DNA of 64,000 nucleotides from Gammaproteobacteria bacterium (GCA_022824965.1 JAJDYY010000006.1:310001-374000); one strand, 5' to 3'; shown: positions 28,837 to 38,965, numbered from the stretch's first letter. Numbers and translations are program-made. Notes: generated by a model not told the origin, from the sequence alone.

Positions 28837-29853
28837 ATGACCGCAGGTGACCCCAAGCCCATCCCCTCCACCGCGGTATGCGACCTGGAAGTTGCCGTCC
28901 ATGAAAGCACGGACCGGGCTGCCAACACCCCCGATTTGCTGGCACAGGTGTATTTTGGAGGTCCCGGGCAATACCAGGAAAAAGGCTGGTCGGTCGAAAG
29001 CAGCCTCGAGGTGCTCCCCGGATCCGGTTTCCATTCTCAGCACTGGTACACGAACGGTCCGGTCACGCAGGGAGAGCATGCGAACATACGGTACTCGGGC
29101 CACGCCCAGGTACTGTTTGGCCACCTCCGGCTGGCCTGTCCGGAGCCGTGCGATTTCCAGGTGCTGGTCAAGCAGGCCTACCAGGAGATCTACGACTGTC
29201 TGCAGCATGGCACCTGCAATTACCTGCTGCGTACCTGGAACTACTTTCCCGGCATCACGGATCCGGCCGCCAGCCAGTCCAGCCGCTATGACCTGTTCTG
29301 CAGCGCACGCCTGCAGGCCATGCAGGCATGCAACGCCGAAAGCAGCATCTATCCTGCGGCCACCGTGATCGGCAGCCAGAGCCCATTCCTGCAAATCTAT
29401 TTCCTGGCCGGGGATGCCCCCGGAATTGCCGTCGAGAACCCGCGACAGACGAGTGCCTACGACTACCCGACCACCGAAGTGGAAGCACCTCCCCTGTTTT
29501 CGAGGGGCGTACTCAAGCCCTGGGGCGGGCGCATGCACTTTTATGTCTCCGGAACGGCCAGCATCATCGGGCACGAAACCCAGCATCTGGACGATGTCGG
29601 CGCGCAACTCAACGAATCCCTGAACAACGTCGAAACCCTGGTCGTGCACGCCAATGACCGGCATCAGACCCGACTGAACGCGCAGGACGATCTGCTCTGC
29701 ATCAAGGTGTATGTCCGCCATCGCCGTGACGTGCCCCACATCCAGAGAGTGCTGGCGGCACGCTTGCCCAACACGACACCGCGCATATTGCTGCTGGGGG
29801 AGATGTGCCGCAGCGACCTGCTGGTGGAGATCGAGGCCCTCTACCAGTCCTGA
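28837..29853 (+). CDS. chorismatase (FkbO/Hyg5/XanB2 family)
   Basis: 338 residues from the ATG at 28837. Landmarks shared with XanB2 and Hyg5 are LLRTWNYFPGI, the AGDAPGIAVENPRQTSAY segment, FYVSGTASIIGHETQH, and a RidA-like C-terminal fold with IKVYVR and PRILLLGEMCRSDLLVEIEA. These enzymes convert chorismate to pyruvate plus 3-hydroxybenzoate, 4-hydroxybenzoate or a dihydroxy-cyclohexadiene acid, depending on subtype, which I cannot settle by eye. It could supply ubiquinone synthesis in place of UbiC, or a specialised product such as an aromatic starter unit. mutM follows after 12 bases, so the two are likely co-transcribed. Confidence 0.9.
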   Translation: MTAGDPKPIPSTAVCDLEVAVHESTDRAANTPDLLAQVYFGGPGQYQEKGWSVESSLEVLPGSGFHSQHWYTNGPVTQGEHANIRYSGHAQVLFGHLRLACPEPCDFQVLVKQAYQEIYDCLQHGTCNYLLRTWNYFPGITDPAASQSSRYDLFCSARLQAMQACNAESSIYPAATVIGSQSPFLQIYFLAGDAPGIAVENPRQTSAYDYPTTEVEAPPLFSRGVLKPWGGRMHFYVSGTASIIGHETQHLDDVGAQLNESLNNVETLVVHANDRHQTRLNAQDDLLCIKVYVRHRRDVPHIQRVLAARLPNTTPRILLLGEMCRSDLLVEIEALYQS

Positions 29854-29865
29854 GCCGCGACCCGA

Positions 29866-30678
29866 ATGCCTGAACTCCCGGAAGTGGAAACGACCTGTCG
29901 CGGCATCCGCCCGCACATCACCGGCAGGAGAATCACCGATCTCATCGTGCACCAGCGCCAGCTTCGCTGGCCCGTACCAGCGCAGCTGAAAAGGTCGTTG
30001 AAGGGCCAGCGAATCGATTCGGTCGGTCGGCGTGCCAAATACCTGCTGCTTGAGTGCGAAAGCGGCTGCCTCATCGTGCATCTCGGAATGTCCGGCAGCT
30101 TGCACATCGTCGCAAGCGGTGTGCCGGCACAAAAACATGACCAGGTGGATTTCGTGTTCACCAACACGGTCCTGCGGTTTCATGACCCGCGACGTTTCGG
30201 CAGCATCCACTGGACCCGCCGCGACCCCCTGCGGCACAAGCTGTTGCGAAACCTCGGTCCGGAACCCTTCAGCGAGGCATTCACCGCCCGTTACCTGTAT
30301 GACCGGGCAGCGTCCCGGAAGGTCAGCATCAAGAATTTCATCATGAGCAGCGGCATTGTCGCCGGTGTGGGGAACATCTATGCCAGCGAAGCGCTGTTTC
30401 TAAGCGGCATACACCCGCAGCGCGCTGCAGGTCGTATCGCACTGAGCCGATATGAAAAGCTGGTTGCGAACATCAAGCACGTCCTGGGCACCGCCATTGA
30501 TGCGGGGGGTACAACCCTGCGCGACTTCACCCGTGAAGACGGCCGTCCCGGCTATTTCGCACAAAAACTCAATGTCTACAACCGCCGTGGAGAGCCCTGC
30601 CCGGTCTGCGGCCACCCCATCCTGCTCCGAACTCTCGGCCAACGCAGCAGTTTTTATTGCGGCCGGTGTCAGCATTGA
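29866..30678 (+). CDS. mutM: formamidopyrimidine-DNA glycosylase
   Basis: 270 residues, standard length. It begins MPELPEVET, giving the catalytic N-terminal Pro (after Met removal) and Glu. A helix-two-turn-helix and a C-terminal zinc finger (CPVCG and CGRCQH) are in place. It excises 8-oxoguanine and ring-opened purines and nicks the strand. It converges with ggt, with nine bases between stop codons. The position near coaD-rsmD is common in gammaproteobacteria. Confidence 0.98.
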   Translation: MPELPEVETTCRGIRPHITGRRITDLIVHQRQLRWPVPAQLKRSLKGQRIDSVGRRAKYLLLECESGCLIVHLGMSGSLHIVASGVPAQKHDQVDFVFTNTVLRFHDPRRFGSIHWTRRDPLRHKLLRNLGPEPFSEAFTARYLYDRAASRKVSIKNFIMSSGIVAGVGNIYASEALFLSGIHPQRAAGRIALSRYEKLVANIKHVLGTAIDAGGTTLRDFTREDGRPGYFAQKLNVYNRRGEPCPVCGHPILLRTLGQRSSFYCGRCQH

Positions 30679-30687
30679 TGCAGGCCA

Positions 30688-32406
30688 TCACTTGCCGACC
30701 TGTGCCAGACCCATCCCGCGGGGATCGCTGGCCGCGCTCACCCGGCCGGTCTTTCGGTTCCAGATGACGGCATGCATGTCCCCGTAGCTGCGTGATGTGG
30801 CCTGCAGCGTGTGGCCGAGGGATGCCAGGGCCGCCAGGGCAGCGGCATCAAAGGCCCCGTTTTCATGCTCGATGCGGTCCGGAATGAACTGATGATGAAA
30901 GCGCGGGCGCGAAACCATGGCGTTCGCATCCCCGCCGCGGGCAAATTCCAGCGCGGCGAGCAGCACCATGGTGATGATCCGACTGCCACCCGGGGTCCCC
31001 AGGATCGCAACTCGCTCGCCGTCATCGAGGAACGTCGGTGACATGCTCGAGAGCATGCGTTTGCCCGGCTCAATGGCATTCGCACGGCTGCCGATCAAGC
31101 CATACAGGTTGGGATGTCCCGGCTTGACCGCAAAGTCGTCCATTTCATTATTCAGCAGGATGCCCGTACCAGGCACGACAAACCCTGAGCCGAACGGGTA
31201 GTTGATGGAAAGTGTCGCGGCCACGTAGTTGCCGTGCCGGTCGATGACGGAAAAATGCGTGGTGTTGCGGCCTCCTGCGGACTTGCCGCCCGATTCGACC
31301 TCACGTTTCTCAAGATACGCGGCACTCGAAGTAGCCCGTTGCGGTCTGAAATCCGCCAGCTTGCTGACAGCGTGCTGCACCGACAAAAGTCGCTCGACGG
31401 GCACCTCGACATAATCCTCATCGCCGAGATACCGGGCACGGTCCACATACGCCCGGCGCATGACCTCGACCAGCGCATGGCTGTGCTGTGTACCCTCCAT
31501 CTGCGACAGGTCCAGCAAGGACAGCATGTTGAGCATCTGCACCAGACCGATGCCTCCCGAGGAAGGCAGCGCAGCACTGGTGATACTCATGTTGGCATAG
31601 CGCCCGGAAACCGGCTGGCGTTCCCGGACCCGGTACTCGGCCAGATCCTGCATTTGCCAGATCCCCCCCGCCTGCTGCACGCCCCGCACCAGCGATTCCG
31701 CCACTTCTCCCCGGTAGAACCCGTCAGCACCTTCATCACGGATGTGTTCCAGCACGCGGGCCAACTGCGGTTGGCGGAGCACGTAGCCGGGTTCGGGCAC
31801 GCTGCCCTGATCCAGAAAAACCGACCTTCCTCCGGTGGAGTCGCGCAAGTGATCGAGCACGGCCGTGGCCAGTCTGTGATAACGCGTGCTCACTTCGAAA
31901 CCCTCACGGGCATACCGGATGGCAGCGTGCAGGGTGCGATCGAGGGGCAGGCGCCCATACCTGTCCGACAGGTGAACCAGCGCGGCAGGGGTGCCCGGGA
32001 TGCCCGCGGCCAGTGGCCCCACTACGGACTCCCGGGTGGGCCTGCCCGCATCATCCAGGTACATGTCCCGGGTCGCCGCAAGCGGGGCTGCCTCCCGCCC
32101 ATCCAGCATGATCTCGTGCCCGTTGGTAGCCGTGTGCAACAGCCAGAAGCCACCACCGCCGAGGCCCGAGGCATAGGGCTCCACCACGGCCAGGCATGCC
32201 GTGATCGCAACGGCCGCATCAAAGGCGTTGCCGCCCTGCTCCAGGATTTCGATGCCTGCCCGGGTGGCCAGCGGATGCGCACTGGCCACGGCATGGTCCG
32301 AGGGGGCGTGCCGGGAAGATGGACCCGGCCCGGCTGATTCGCCGAGCGGGGGTGTGCCACAGGAAATCGCTCCCCATGCAAGACACACGAAGACCAGGAT
32401 TCGCAT
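30688..32406 (-). CDS. ggt: gamma-glutamyltransferase
   Basis: 572 residues from the ATG at 32406, which places a signal sequence at the start (MRILVFVCLAWGAISC). The cysteine suggests a possible lipoprotein, though the lipobox (AISC) is imperfect. The autoprocessing threonine is in RNTTHFSVID, and PFGSGFVVPGTGILLNNEMDDF is typical. It should act in the periplasm, cleaving gamma-glutamyl bonds of glutathione. Upstream codons in the same frame lie inside coaD. It is the last gene of a minus-strand series (M16, M16, rsmD, coaD, ggt), with 16 bases between coaD and ggt. Confidence 0.94.
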   Translation of the reverse strand: MRILVFVCLAWGAISCGTPPLGESAGPGPSSRHAPSDHAVASAHPLATRAGIEILEQGGNAFDAAVAITACLAVVEPYASGLGGGGFWLLHTATNGHEIMLDGREAAPLAATRDMYLDDAGRPTRESVVGPLAAGIPGTPAALVHLSDRYGRLPLDRTLHAAIRYAREGFEVSTRYHRLATAVLDHLRDSTGGRSVFLDQGSVPEPGYVLRQPQLARVLEHIRDEGADGFYRGEVAESLVRGVQQAGGIWQMQDLAEYRVRERQPVSGRYANMSITSAALPSSGGIGLVQMLNMLSLLDLSQMEGTQHSHALVEVMRRAYVDRARYLGDEDYVEVPVERLLSVQHAVSKLADFRPQRATSSAAYLEKREVESGGKSAGGRNTTHFSVIDRHGNYVAATLSINYPFGSGFVVPGTGILLNNEMDDFAVKPGHPNLYGLIGSRANAIEPGKRMLSSMSPTFLDDGERVAILGTPGGSRIITMVLLAALEFARGGDANAMVSRPRFHHQFIPDRIEHENGAFDAAALAALASLGHTLQATSRSYGDMHAVIWNRKTGRVSAASDPRGMGLAQVGK

Positions 32407-32422
32407 GGCTGACAAGTTGAAG

Positions 32423-32917
<495 letters not shown>

Positions 32918-32955
32918 CTAGCATGAAGCGATCCCGGCACATCCCGCAGGGTCGC

Positions 32956-33528
32956 TCACGCGGTTTCCCCTACCAGCGCATACAGCCGGTAACACACCTG
33001 TCCCGCGGTTTTCTCGCGGATGCAGTGCAGGATGTCCGGGCACTCTCGGACCTGCCCGTGCGGGGATTCCACATAGACCCGGCCGTGCGGGCATACCAGC
33101 CCGCGAGTCAGCAGCACCGGCAACACCCGCCGGCCCAGGTCCGTGGCAAACGGAGGGTCCAGAAACACGATATCAAACGGCTCTGTCGCCTGTCGCACGT
33201 AGTCCAGCGCATTCTGGCACACGATTTCCAGCTGCCGGGCCTGCAGGGCTTTTTTTTGCAGCTCCAGCATCGCCACCACCGATGGTTCGCAATCCACCTG
33301 GATGACCTGAGAGGCGCCCCGGGAAGCCGCCTCAAACCCCAGCGCACCACTGCCGGCAAACAGGTCCAGACAGCGGGCACCTTCGATTCTGTCGGCCAGC
33401 CAGTTGAACAGGGTTTCGCGCACCCGGTCTGGGGTAGGCCGGATCTCCGGGATGTCGGCGAACTGGATGCGCCGGCTTCGCCAGGTGCCGCCGACGATGC
33501 GCAGGCTATTCTTTTTCAGGGCCACCAA
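32956..33528 (-). CDS. rsmD: 16S rRNA (guanine-966-N2)-methyltransferase RsmD
   Basis: 190 residues. Class I methyltransferase fold with SAM motif LDLFAGSGALGFEA and catalytic DPPF (in VFLDPPFATDL). RPTPDRVRETLFNWL is the RsmD signature. It methylates G966 of 16S rRNA in assembled small subunits. Its 5' end overlaps the upstream M16 peptidase gene by 23 bases. Confidence 0.97.
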   Translation of the reverse strand: MVALKKNSLRIVGGTWRSRRIQFADIPEIRPTPDRVRETLFNWLADRIEGARCLDLFAGSGALGFEAASRGASQVIQVDCEPSVVAMLELQKKALQARQLEIVCQNALDYVRQATEPFDIVFLDPPFATDLGRRVLPVLLTRGLVCPHGRVYVESPHGQVRECPDILHCIREKTAGQVCYRLYALVGETA

Positions 33529-34834
33529 CGACGATCTTGACCATGCGGTCCGTGTGCAAATGACGACGAAACGCCGCTCGAACGTCCGCCTGCGTCACCC
33601 CGGCAATGTGTGTCGTGAAGGTGTCGAGGTAGTCCAGCGGCAAGTCGTAATAGCCGATCAGTGACAGGTAGGCGAGGATGTCGCTGTTCTGATCCACCCG
33701 TAACGGAAAACCGCCGATGATGCTTTTCTTGGCGAGTTCCAGCTCTTCCTCGCTGGGCCCCTCATCCACATAGTCCCGGACCAGTTGCAGCGCCTGATCG
33801 AGCGCCTGCTGTGCCTGATCGGTGCGCGTCTGCAGGCCCAGCATGTAAGGACCTTTGTGCTGCAGGGGGAAGAAGTAACTGTAGACGCTGTAGGACAACC
33901 CCATCTGCTGACGGATTTTCTTCATCAGGCGCGAGGTAAAGCCGCCACCTCCCAGGATGTGGTTGCCGGTATACAGGATAAAATAATCCGGGTCTCCCCG
34001 GGCAATGCCCAGCTGCCCCAGAAACACGTGCGACTGCTGGGATGGATAGGGAATATACCTGTACTGGGACGTGCTCGCGGGCTGCGGTGGCGGTACAGGC
34101 GCGGGCTTGGCGCCCCTGGGAAGACGGGTTGCGATGTACTCGGAGATCCGGCGGGCCTGGTCCGTGTCCACGGCCCCGACGATGGCAATCACGGCATTTT
34201 CCGCAACCATGTAACGGCGCTGGAATGCCTGGACGTCCTCCAGTGCAATGGCCTGCACGCTCGACTCACTTCCCGAGACGGGCTGCGCGTAGGGATGAGC
34301 ACCGTACACGGCCTGGTAGAACGCCTTGCCGGCGATCCGGTCCAGGCGCTGTTGCTCGTCACGGATTGCGGTCAACGCCTGGTTCTTCAGGCGCTGGAAG
34401 TCCTTTTGCGGAAAGCCTGGACGGCTCAGGATCTCGACGAAAGTGGACAAGGCCTGCTCAAGCAGGCGCTCCTCGGTCAGGCTGCGCAGACTGACCCGGG
34501 AGTAATCCAGGTTGACATCGTATCCGTAGCGGGCGCCGACCTCTTCGAATTTCTCGGCCACCGTATCGGCATCCATGGCTTCGGAGCCGGCACTCAGCAG
34601 GCCGTGGGTCAGTTGCGAGAGACCGCCCAGCTGTACGTCACGGTCGCTGCCGGCCCCAAAGGTCACGGCGATATCCAGCATCGGCAGCTCCGGGGCCGCT
34701 ACGAACAGGGTGCGAACGCCCGGCCCGCTGGTCCACTGCTCGATCGACGGCGCACCCAGGGCACTTCCCAGCGACGCTGCATAAAGCCATAACGTGGCGC
34801 AGGCCACGGTCAAGGCCGGTCTAGTGTGCGGCAT
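33506..34834 (-). CDS. M16-family peptidase, non-catalytic partner
   Basis: 442 residues with an N-terminal signal peptide (to about 28). It has the M16 double-domain fold, but the HxxEH zinc motif is absent: the equivalent position reads LSQLTHGLL. The substrate-binding region near LSYSVYSYFFPLQ is kept. Paired M16 genes commonly encode one active and one inactive subunit that combine, as in mitochondrial processing peptidase. It overlaps the active partner by 14 bases and rsmD by 23 bases, so the three are translated together. Confidence 0.93.
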   Translation of the reverse strand: MPHTRPALTVACATLWLYAASLGSALGAPSIEQWTSGPGVRTLFVAAPELPMLDIAVTFGAGSDRDVQLGGLSQLTHGLLSAGSEAMDADTVAEKFEEVGARYGYDVNLDYSRVSLRSLTEERLLEQALSTFVEILSRPGFPQKDFQRLKNQALTAIRDEQQRLDRIAGKAFYQAVYGAHPYAQPVSGSESSVQAIALEDVQAFQRRYMVAENAVIAIVGAVDTDQARRISEYIATRLPRGAKPAPVPPPQPASTSQYRYIPYPSQQSHVFLGQLGIARGDPDYFILYTGNHILGGGGFTSRLMKKIRQQMGLSYSVYSYFFPLQHKGPYMLGLQTRTDQAQQALDQALQLVRDYVDEGPSEEELELAKKSIIGGFPLRVDQNSDILAYLSLIGYYDLPLDYLDTFTTHIAGVTQADVRAAFRRHLHTDRMVKIVVGGPEKE

Positions 34835-36191
34835 CGGTCAGCTCAGCTTCACGGGCAGGTCCGGCAGCTTGCAGCGGCTCCAGTTCGGATACGGTCAGGC
34901 GATCCTCGACCAGGTAGCGGCGCGCCACCTGGCGCACCTGTTCGGCGCTGACCGCGTTGATGCGCGGGATGTATTCGTCCATCACGCGCCAGCCCAGGCC
35001 AGCGGACTCCAGACGGCCGATGAGCCCGGCCTGTGCACGGATGGAGTCCTGCGCATACACCTCGCTGGCAATGACCTGTGCCTTGACACGGGCGAGTTCC
35101 TGTTCACTGACCAGGTCTTCCTGCAGTGCCCGAATCTCGGCATAGAGGGCCTGCTCGACAGCATCGAGGCCATGCTGCAGTGCGGGAATGGCCTCCAGCA
35201 GGAACAGGGAGGGATAGCGGGTGTACAGGTGGTAACCGGCGCCTGCACTGGCGGCCAGTTCCTTTTCCCGCACCAGATGCTTGCTGAGCCGCGCGCTGCG
35301 ACCGCCGTCGAGCACACCGGAGAGAACCGACAAGGCATACGGCTCCCAGTCCTGTTCCGCCGTGGTCAGGTTCGGCGCCTTGTAGCCCAGCAGGACGTAC
35401 GGCAGCTTGGCGACCGCTTTCACCTTGATGCGACGCGGCCCGGCCTGGGCGGGCTCGACCCGGGGCTTGCTGTCGCGGACGGGACGGCGCTCGATGGCAC
35501 TGAAGTACTTTCGGGCCAGGTCAAACACGGCTTCGGGATCGACATCCCCTACCACCACCAGGGTCGCATTGTTGGGTGCATACCAGCGCTGATACCAGCG
35601 GCTCAGGTCCTCGAGCTCGAGATGCTCCAGGTCGTTCATCCAGCCGATCACCGGGTGGTGATACGGACTGCTGGTAAAGGCGGCTGCACTCAGCTGTTCG
35701 TAGACGAGGGCATTCGGATCGTCGTCGGTGCGCAAGCGCCGTTCCTCCTTGACGACCTCGCGCTCGCTGGTGAAATCCTCCTGGGTCAGGATCAGGTTGG
35801 TCATGCGATCCGACTCGATATCAAAACTCAACTCCAGGTGCTCGCGGCCCATCACCTGAAAGTAGGCGGTATAGTCGCGGCCCGTGAAGGCATTGTCGCG
35901 TGCACCGATTTCCGCCAGGGCCGATGTAAACTCCTCGGCAGGATATTTTTCCGTGCCCTTGAACATCATGTGCTCCAGCAGATGGGAGATTCCGGTAATG
36001 CCGTTATGCTCCTGTGCGGACCCCACCCGGTACCAGATCTGGGAGACCACTACCGGTGCCCGGTGGTCTTCCTTGACAATGACCTTCAGGCCATTGTCCA
36101 GCACCCTCTCATGGGTATGGTCAATCCCGGCCTGTGCATGGCAAAAAAGCACCAGACCCAGCCACAGTCCTGCAATCTTGATGACTTTCAT
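34821..36191 (-). CDS. M16-family zinc peptidase, catalytic subunit
   Basis: 456 residues with a signal peptide (about 1-22, ending CHAQA). The zinc motif HLLEHMMFKG (HxxEH) and a downstream Glu ligand are present, so this is the active half of the pair. It probably acts in the periplasm on peptides or small proteins. The gene starts the minus-strand series ending at ggt and is divergent from ftsY across 93 bases, the common gammaproteobacterial arrangement. Confidence 0.95.
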   Translation of the reverse strand: MKVIKIAGLWLGLVLFCHAQAGIDHTHERVLDNGLKVIVKEDHRAPVVVSQIWYRVGSAQEHNGITGISHLLEHMMFKGTEKYPAEEFTSALAEIGARDNAFTGRDYTAYFQVMGREHLELSFDIESDRMTNLILTQEDFTSEREVVKEERRLRTDDDPNALVYEQLSAAAFTSSPYHHPVIGWMNDLEHLELEDLSRWYQRWYAPNNATLVVVGDVDPEAVFDLARKYFSAIERRPVRDSKPRVEPAQAGPRRIKVKAVAKLPYVLLGYKAPNLTTAEQDWEPYALSVLSGVLDGGRSARLSKHLVREKELAASAGAGYHLYTRYPSLFLLEAIPALQHGLDAVEQALYAEIRALQEDLVSEQELARVKAQVIASEVYAQDSIRAQAGLIGRLESAGLGWRVMDEYIPRINAVSAEQVRQVARRYLVEDRLTVSELEPLQAAGPAREAELTDAAH

Positions 36192-36237
36192 AAATGACCG
36201 GTGTTGGGGTGTTAGGATTAGCTTCGCATCGGATGCA

Positions 36238-36265
36238 TTGATGTATGATCAGCGAACCTTACTAT
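36238..36265 (+). promoter_or_regulatory. promoter of ftsYEX
   Basis: TTGATG (36238-36243), a 16-base spacer and TACTAT (36260-36265), 19 bases before the ftsY start. The -10 box and spacing are the same as at the groESL promoter. Confidence 0.5.
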
Positions 36266-36284
36266 AACTGTTTGCCCGAAATCC

Positions 36285-37202
36285 ATGCCTGAAACCGGAG
36301 TTTTTTCGCGCCTGCGCCAGGGCCTGCAAAAAACCAGGAATGCGCTGACAGGGGGCATCCCTGCCGCAGCGTGGCGAGGCAACAGCGAGGACCTGCTCGT
36401 TGAACTGGAAGACCGCTTGCTGCTCGCGGATGTGGGGATCGATACGACCACCCGGATCATCGACGACCTGAAATCGCGCCTGCGCAAAAAGCGCAATGCA
36501 GACCCCCGGGGGGCGGATGCGCTCCTGCAGGAAAGCCTCGCGGAGATTATGGCCGCCTGCAACAAGCCCCTGCTGACCCGCGGCGCCAAGCCCTTCACCA
36601 TGCTCGTGGTCGGTATCAACGGTGCCGGCAAGACCACCACCATCGGCAAGATCGCGCACCGCCTGATCGGCCAGGACCAGACCGTGATGCTGGCCGCAGG
36701 CGACACCTTTCGCGCGGCGGCGGTCGAACAGCTGCAGTCCTGGGGAGAGAAAATCAAGGCACCCGTGGTGGCGCAGAAAAGCGGGGCGGACAGTGCTGCC
36801 GTCGTGTTCGATGCGTACCAGTCCGCCAAGGCCCGCGATATCGACGTGCTGATTGCCGATACGGCCGGACGGCTCCATACCCAGCAGAACCTGATGGATG
36901 AACTGCTCAAGATCAAGCGGGCCATGCAAAAATTCGACCCCGAGGCCCCGCATGAAATCCTGCTGGTGATCGAAGCCGGCACCGGGCAAAATGCCCTGAA
37001 ACAGGCGCTTGGCTTTCACGAGGCCCTGAACCTGACCGGCCTGTGCGTGACCAAGCTCGATGGCACGGCCAAGGGCGGCACCGTGATTGCCATCGCTGAC
37101 AGGCTGGAGATTCCGATTCGCTATATCGGTGTGGGCGAGGGCATCGACGACTTGCGCGTGTTCGATGCCTACCGGTATGCCGAGGCCCTGCTGCACGGCT
37201 AG
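36285..37202 (+). CDS. ftsY: signal recognition particle receptor FtsY
   Basis: 305 residues. The NG GTPase domain is complete: P-loop GINGAGKTTTIGK, DTFRAAA, DTAGRLHTQ, TKLDGTAKGG and the closing GVGEGIDDLRVF. It guides ribosomes bound by SRP to the Sec translocon. E. coli FtsY has about 497 residues because of a long acidic N-terminal domain; here only about 30 residues precede the NG core, a short form found in many bacteria. The motif IEAGTGQNAL has Glu where Asp is usual (DAGTGQNA). ftsE and ftsX follow in the conserved operon. Confidence 0.97.
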   Translation: MPETGVFSRLRQGLQKTRNALTGGIPAAAWRGNSEDLLVELEDRLLLADVGIDTTTRIIDDLKSRLRKKRNADPRGADALLQESLAEIMAACNKPLLTRGAKPFTMLVVGINGAGKTTTIGKIAHRLIGQDQTVMLAAGDTFRAAAVEQLQSWGEKIKAPVVAQKSGADSAAVVFDAYQSAKARDIDVLIADTAGRLHTQQNLMDELLKIKRAMQKFDPEAPHEILLVIEAGTGQNALKQALGFHEALNLTGLCVTKLDGTAKGGTVIAIADRLEIPIRYIGVGEGIDDLRVFDAYRYAEALLHG

Positions 37203-37216
37203 GCAGGTACGGATCG

Positions 37217-37888
37217 ATGATAGAACTGCAAAACGTCACCAAACGGTACCCGGGAAACCGCGACGCACTGACGCAACTGGACCTGGTGCTCAAACGTGGC
37301 GAGATGGCCTTTCTCACCGGGCCTTCGGGAGCAGGCAAAAGCACCTTGCTGAAACTGATCGCGGCCATCGAGCGCCCGACCCGGGGCCGGATTCTGATCA
37401 ACCAGAAAAACATCACGCACATCCCGAAACGCAAGATTCCGAACTTGCGAAGATTCATGGGCATCGTATTCCAGGATCATCACCTGCTGTATGACCGCAG
37501 CGTTTTCGACAACGTCTCGCTGCCGCTGCAGATCGCCGGGTATACCCGGGCCGAGATCAGCCGCCGGGTGCGGGCCGCCCTCGACAAGGTGGCACTGCTG
37601 AACAAGGAAAAAGCCATGCCCATCACCTTGTCCGGCGGGGAACAGCAACGCGTCGGTATCGCACGAGCCGTGGTCCACAAGCCGGCCATCCTGCTGGCCG
37701 ACGAACCGACCGGCAATCTGGACCCGGGACTATCGGCCGAGATCATGCAGCTTTTTTCCGAGTTCAACCAGGTCGGTGTCACCGTGCTGATCGCCAGTCA
37801 TGACCTGGACCTGATTTCCCGCCTCGGCAGACGCATCATCCGCCTGCAGGGCGGACAACGCATCAACGGGCAGGCACAGCAGGCCTGA
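37217..37888 (+). CDS. ftsE: cell division ATP-binding protein FtsE
   Basis: 223 residues. ABC ATPase with Walker A GPSGAGKSTLLK, signature LSGGEQQR, Walker B ILLADEPTGNLD and the H-loop ASHD. It works with FtsX at the septum to activate periplasmic amidases through EnvC. The ATG lies 14 bases after ftsY, and ftsX begins 37 bases further on. Confidence 0.98.
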   Translation: MIELQNVTKRYPGNRDALTQLDLVLKRGEMAFLTGPSGAGKSTLLKLIAAIERPTRGRILINQKNITHIPKRKIPNLRRFMGIVFQDHHLLYDRSVFDNVSLPLQIAGYTRAEISRRVRAALDKVALLNKEKAMPITLSGGEQQRVGIARAVVHKPAILLADEPTGNLDPGLSAEIMQLFSEFNQVGVTVLIASHDLDLISRLGRRIIRLQGGQRINGQAQQA

Positions 37889-37925
37889 TGGCTGGGGATG
37901 CTGAGGTACGGACCTTAACAGGAAC

Positions 37926-38894
37926 ATGAAGGGATCCAGACGTAGACCCTCGCCGAGCCGGCCGAACTCCCTGACGCGCCTTCGCGCACTGGTGCGTGAG
38001 CACCTGCGCAGCCTGGTATTCAGCCTCGGCAAGCTGTACCGCCACCCGTTCGCATCGACCCTGACCATCCTCGTGATCGCGGTGGCCCTGGCATTACCGG
38101 CCTGCATGTATCTGTTGCTGGACAACCTGCAGGCAGTCACGGAAAAATGGGACGACACCGGACAAATCACGCTGTTTCTGGACAGCGACAGCAGCGAAGC
38201 CGAGATCGGAAAACTGCGCGAGCAGCTGGCCACGCTCGAGGAGATCGAGAGCATCCGGTACGTGTCGGCCGAGCAGGCCCTGGCGGAGTTTCGCAGTCTC
38301 AGCAAGCTCGAATACCTGATCGAAGGGCTGGAAGAAAATCCGCTGCCGCCCACCCTGACCCTGACCCCGTTTGAGCAGGCCAAGCAGGCCGGTCACCTCG
38401 ATCGGCTGGTGCAGGAGCTCGGCACCTTTGCGCAGGTCGAGCAGGTGCAGCTCGACATGCAATGGCTGCAGCGGCTGCAGGCCATTACCGTCGTGGTGCA
38501 CCGCGCGATCATGATGCTGGGCATCACGCTGGCCATCTCCGTGCTGCTGGTGGTCGGCAACAGCATCCGTCTGGACATCGAGAATCGGCGTGAGGAAATC
38601 GAGGTCGCCAAGCTGATCGGTGCGACCAACCGTTTCGTACGCAGGCCCTTTTTGTACGGTGGCATGTGGTATGGCCTGCTGGGCGGAGGCCTGGCACTGT
38701 TGCTGGTACTGCTCGTGATGTACGTGATCGAAGCGCCTGCACAACACCTGATCGGGCTGTACAACAGCAATTTCGAGCTGATTTTTCCGGACCTCAGACA
38801 GGGCCTGGCCCTGGTCGCGACCAGCATCGTGCTGGGCCTGCTGGGTTCATGGCTCGCGGTCGGTCGCCATATCGTGCGCATCGAACCCAGCTGA
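37926..38894 (+). CDS. ftsX: cell division protein FtsX
   Basis: 322 residues. A basic cytoplasmic N-terminus, a first membrane helix (about 45-65), a large periplasmic loop, and three C-terminal helices fit FtsX. The motif RLDIENRREEIEVAKLIGATN marks the cytoplasmic coupling region with FtsE. Length is a little under E. coli FtsX (352), mostly because of a shorter N-terminus. It is the last gene of the ftsYEX group. Confidence 0.96.
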   Translation: MKGSRRRPSPSRPNSLTRLRALVREHLRSLVFSLGKLYRHPFASTLTILVIAVALALPACMYLLLDNLQAVTEKWDDTGQITLFLDSDSSEAEIGKLREQLATLEEIESIRYVSAEQALAEFRSLSKLEYLIEGLEENPLPPTLTLTPFEQAKQAGHLDRLVQELGTFAQVEQVQLDMQWLQRLQAITVVVHRAIMMLGITLAISVLLVVGNSIRLDIENRREEIEVAKLIGATNRFVRRPFLYGGMWYGLLGGGLALLLVLLVMYVIEAPAQHLIGLYNSNFELIFPDLRQGLALVATSIVLGLLGSWLAVGRHIVRIEPS

Positions 38895-38938
38895 GCACCT
38901 GCGCCGAAGCGGGTGCCGCAGCCCTCAACGGCTCAGAC

Positions 38939-38965
38939 CCCGCGAATCCAGCCGCGGGACTTCTT
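38939..38965 (+). terminator. possible weak terminator after ftsX
   Basis: A stem CCCGCG (38939-38944) and CGCGGG (38953-38958) with an eight-base loop, followed by the short pyrimidine-rich ACTTCTT. The T-run is broken, so termination may be partial and some ftsYEX transcripts may read into rpoH. Confidence 0.4.

Noticed and set aside
33506..34834. Pseudogene because the M16 zinc motif is missing
   Set aside because: The frame is full length with a signal peptide and overlaps an active M16 partner. Inactive partners are normal in this family.
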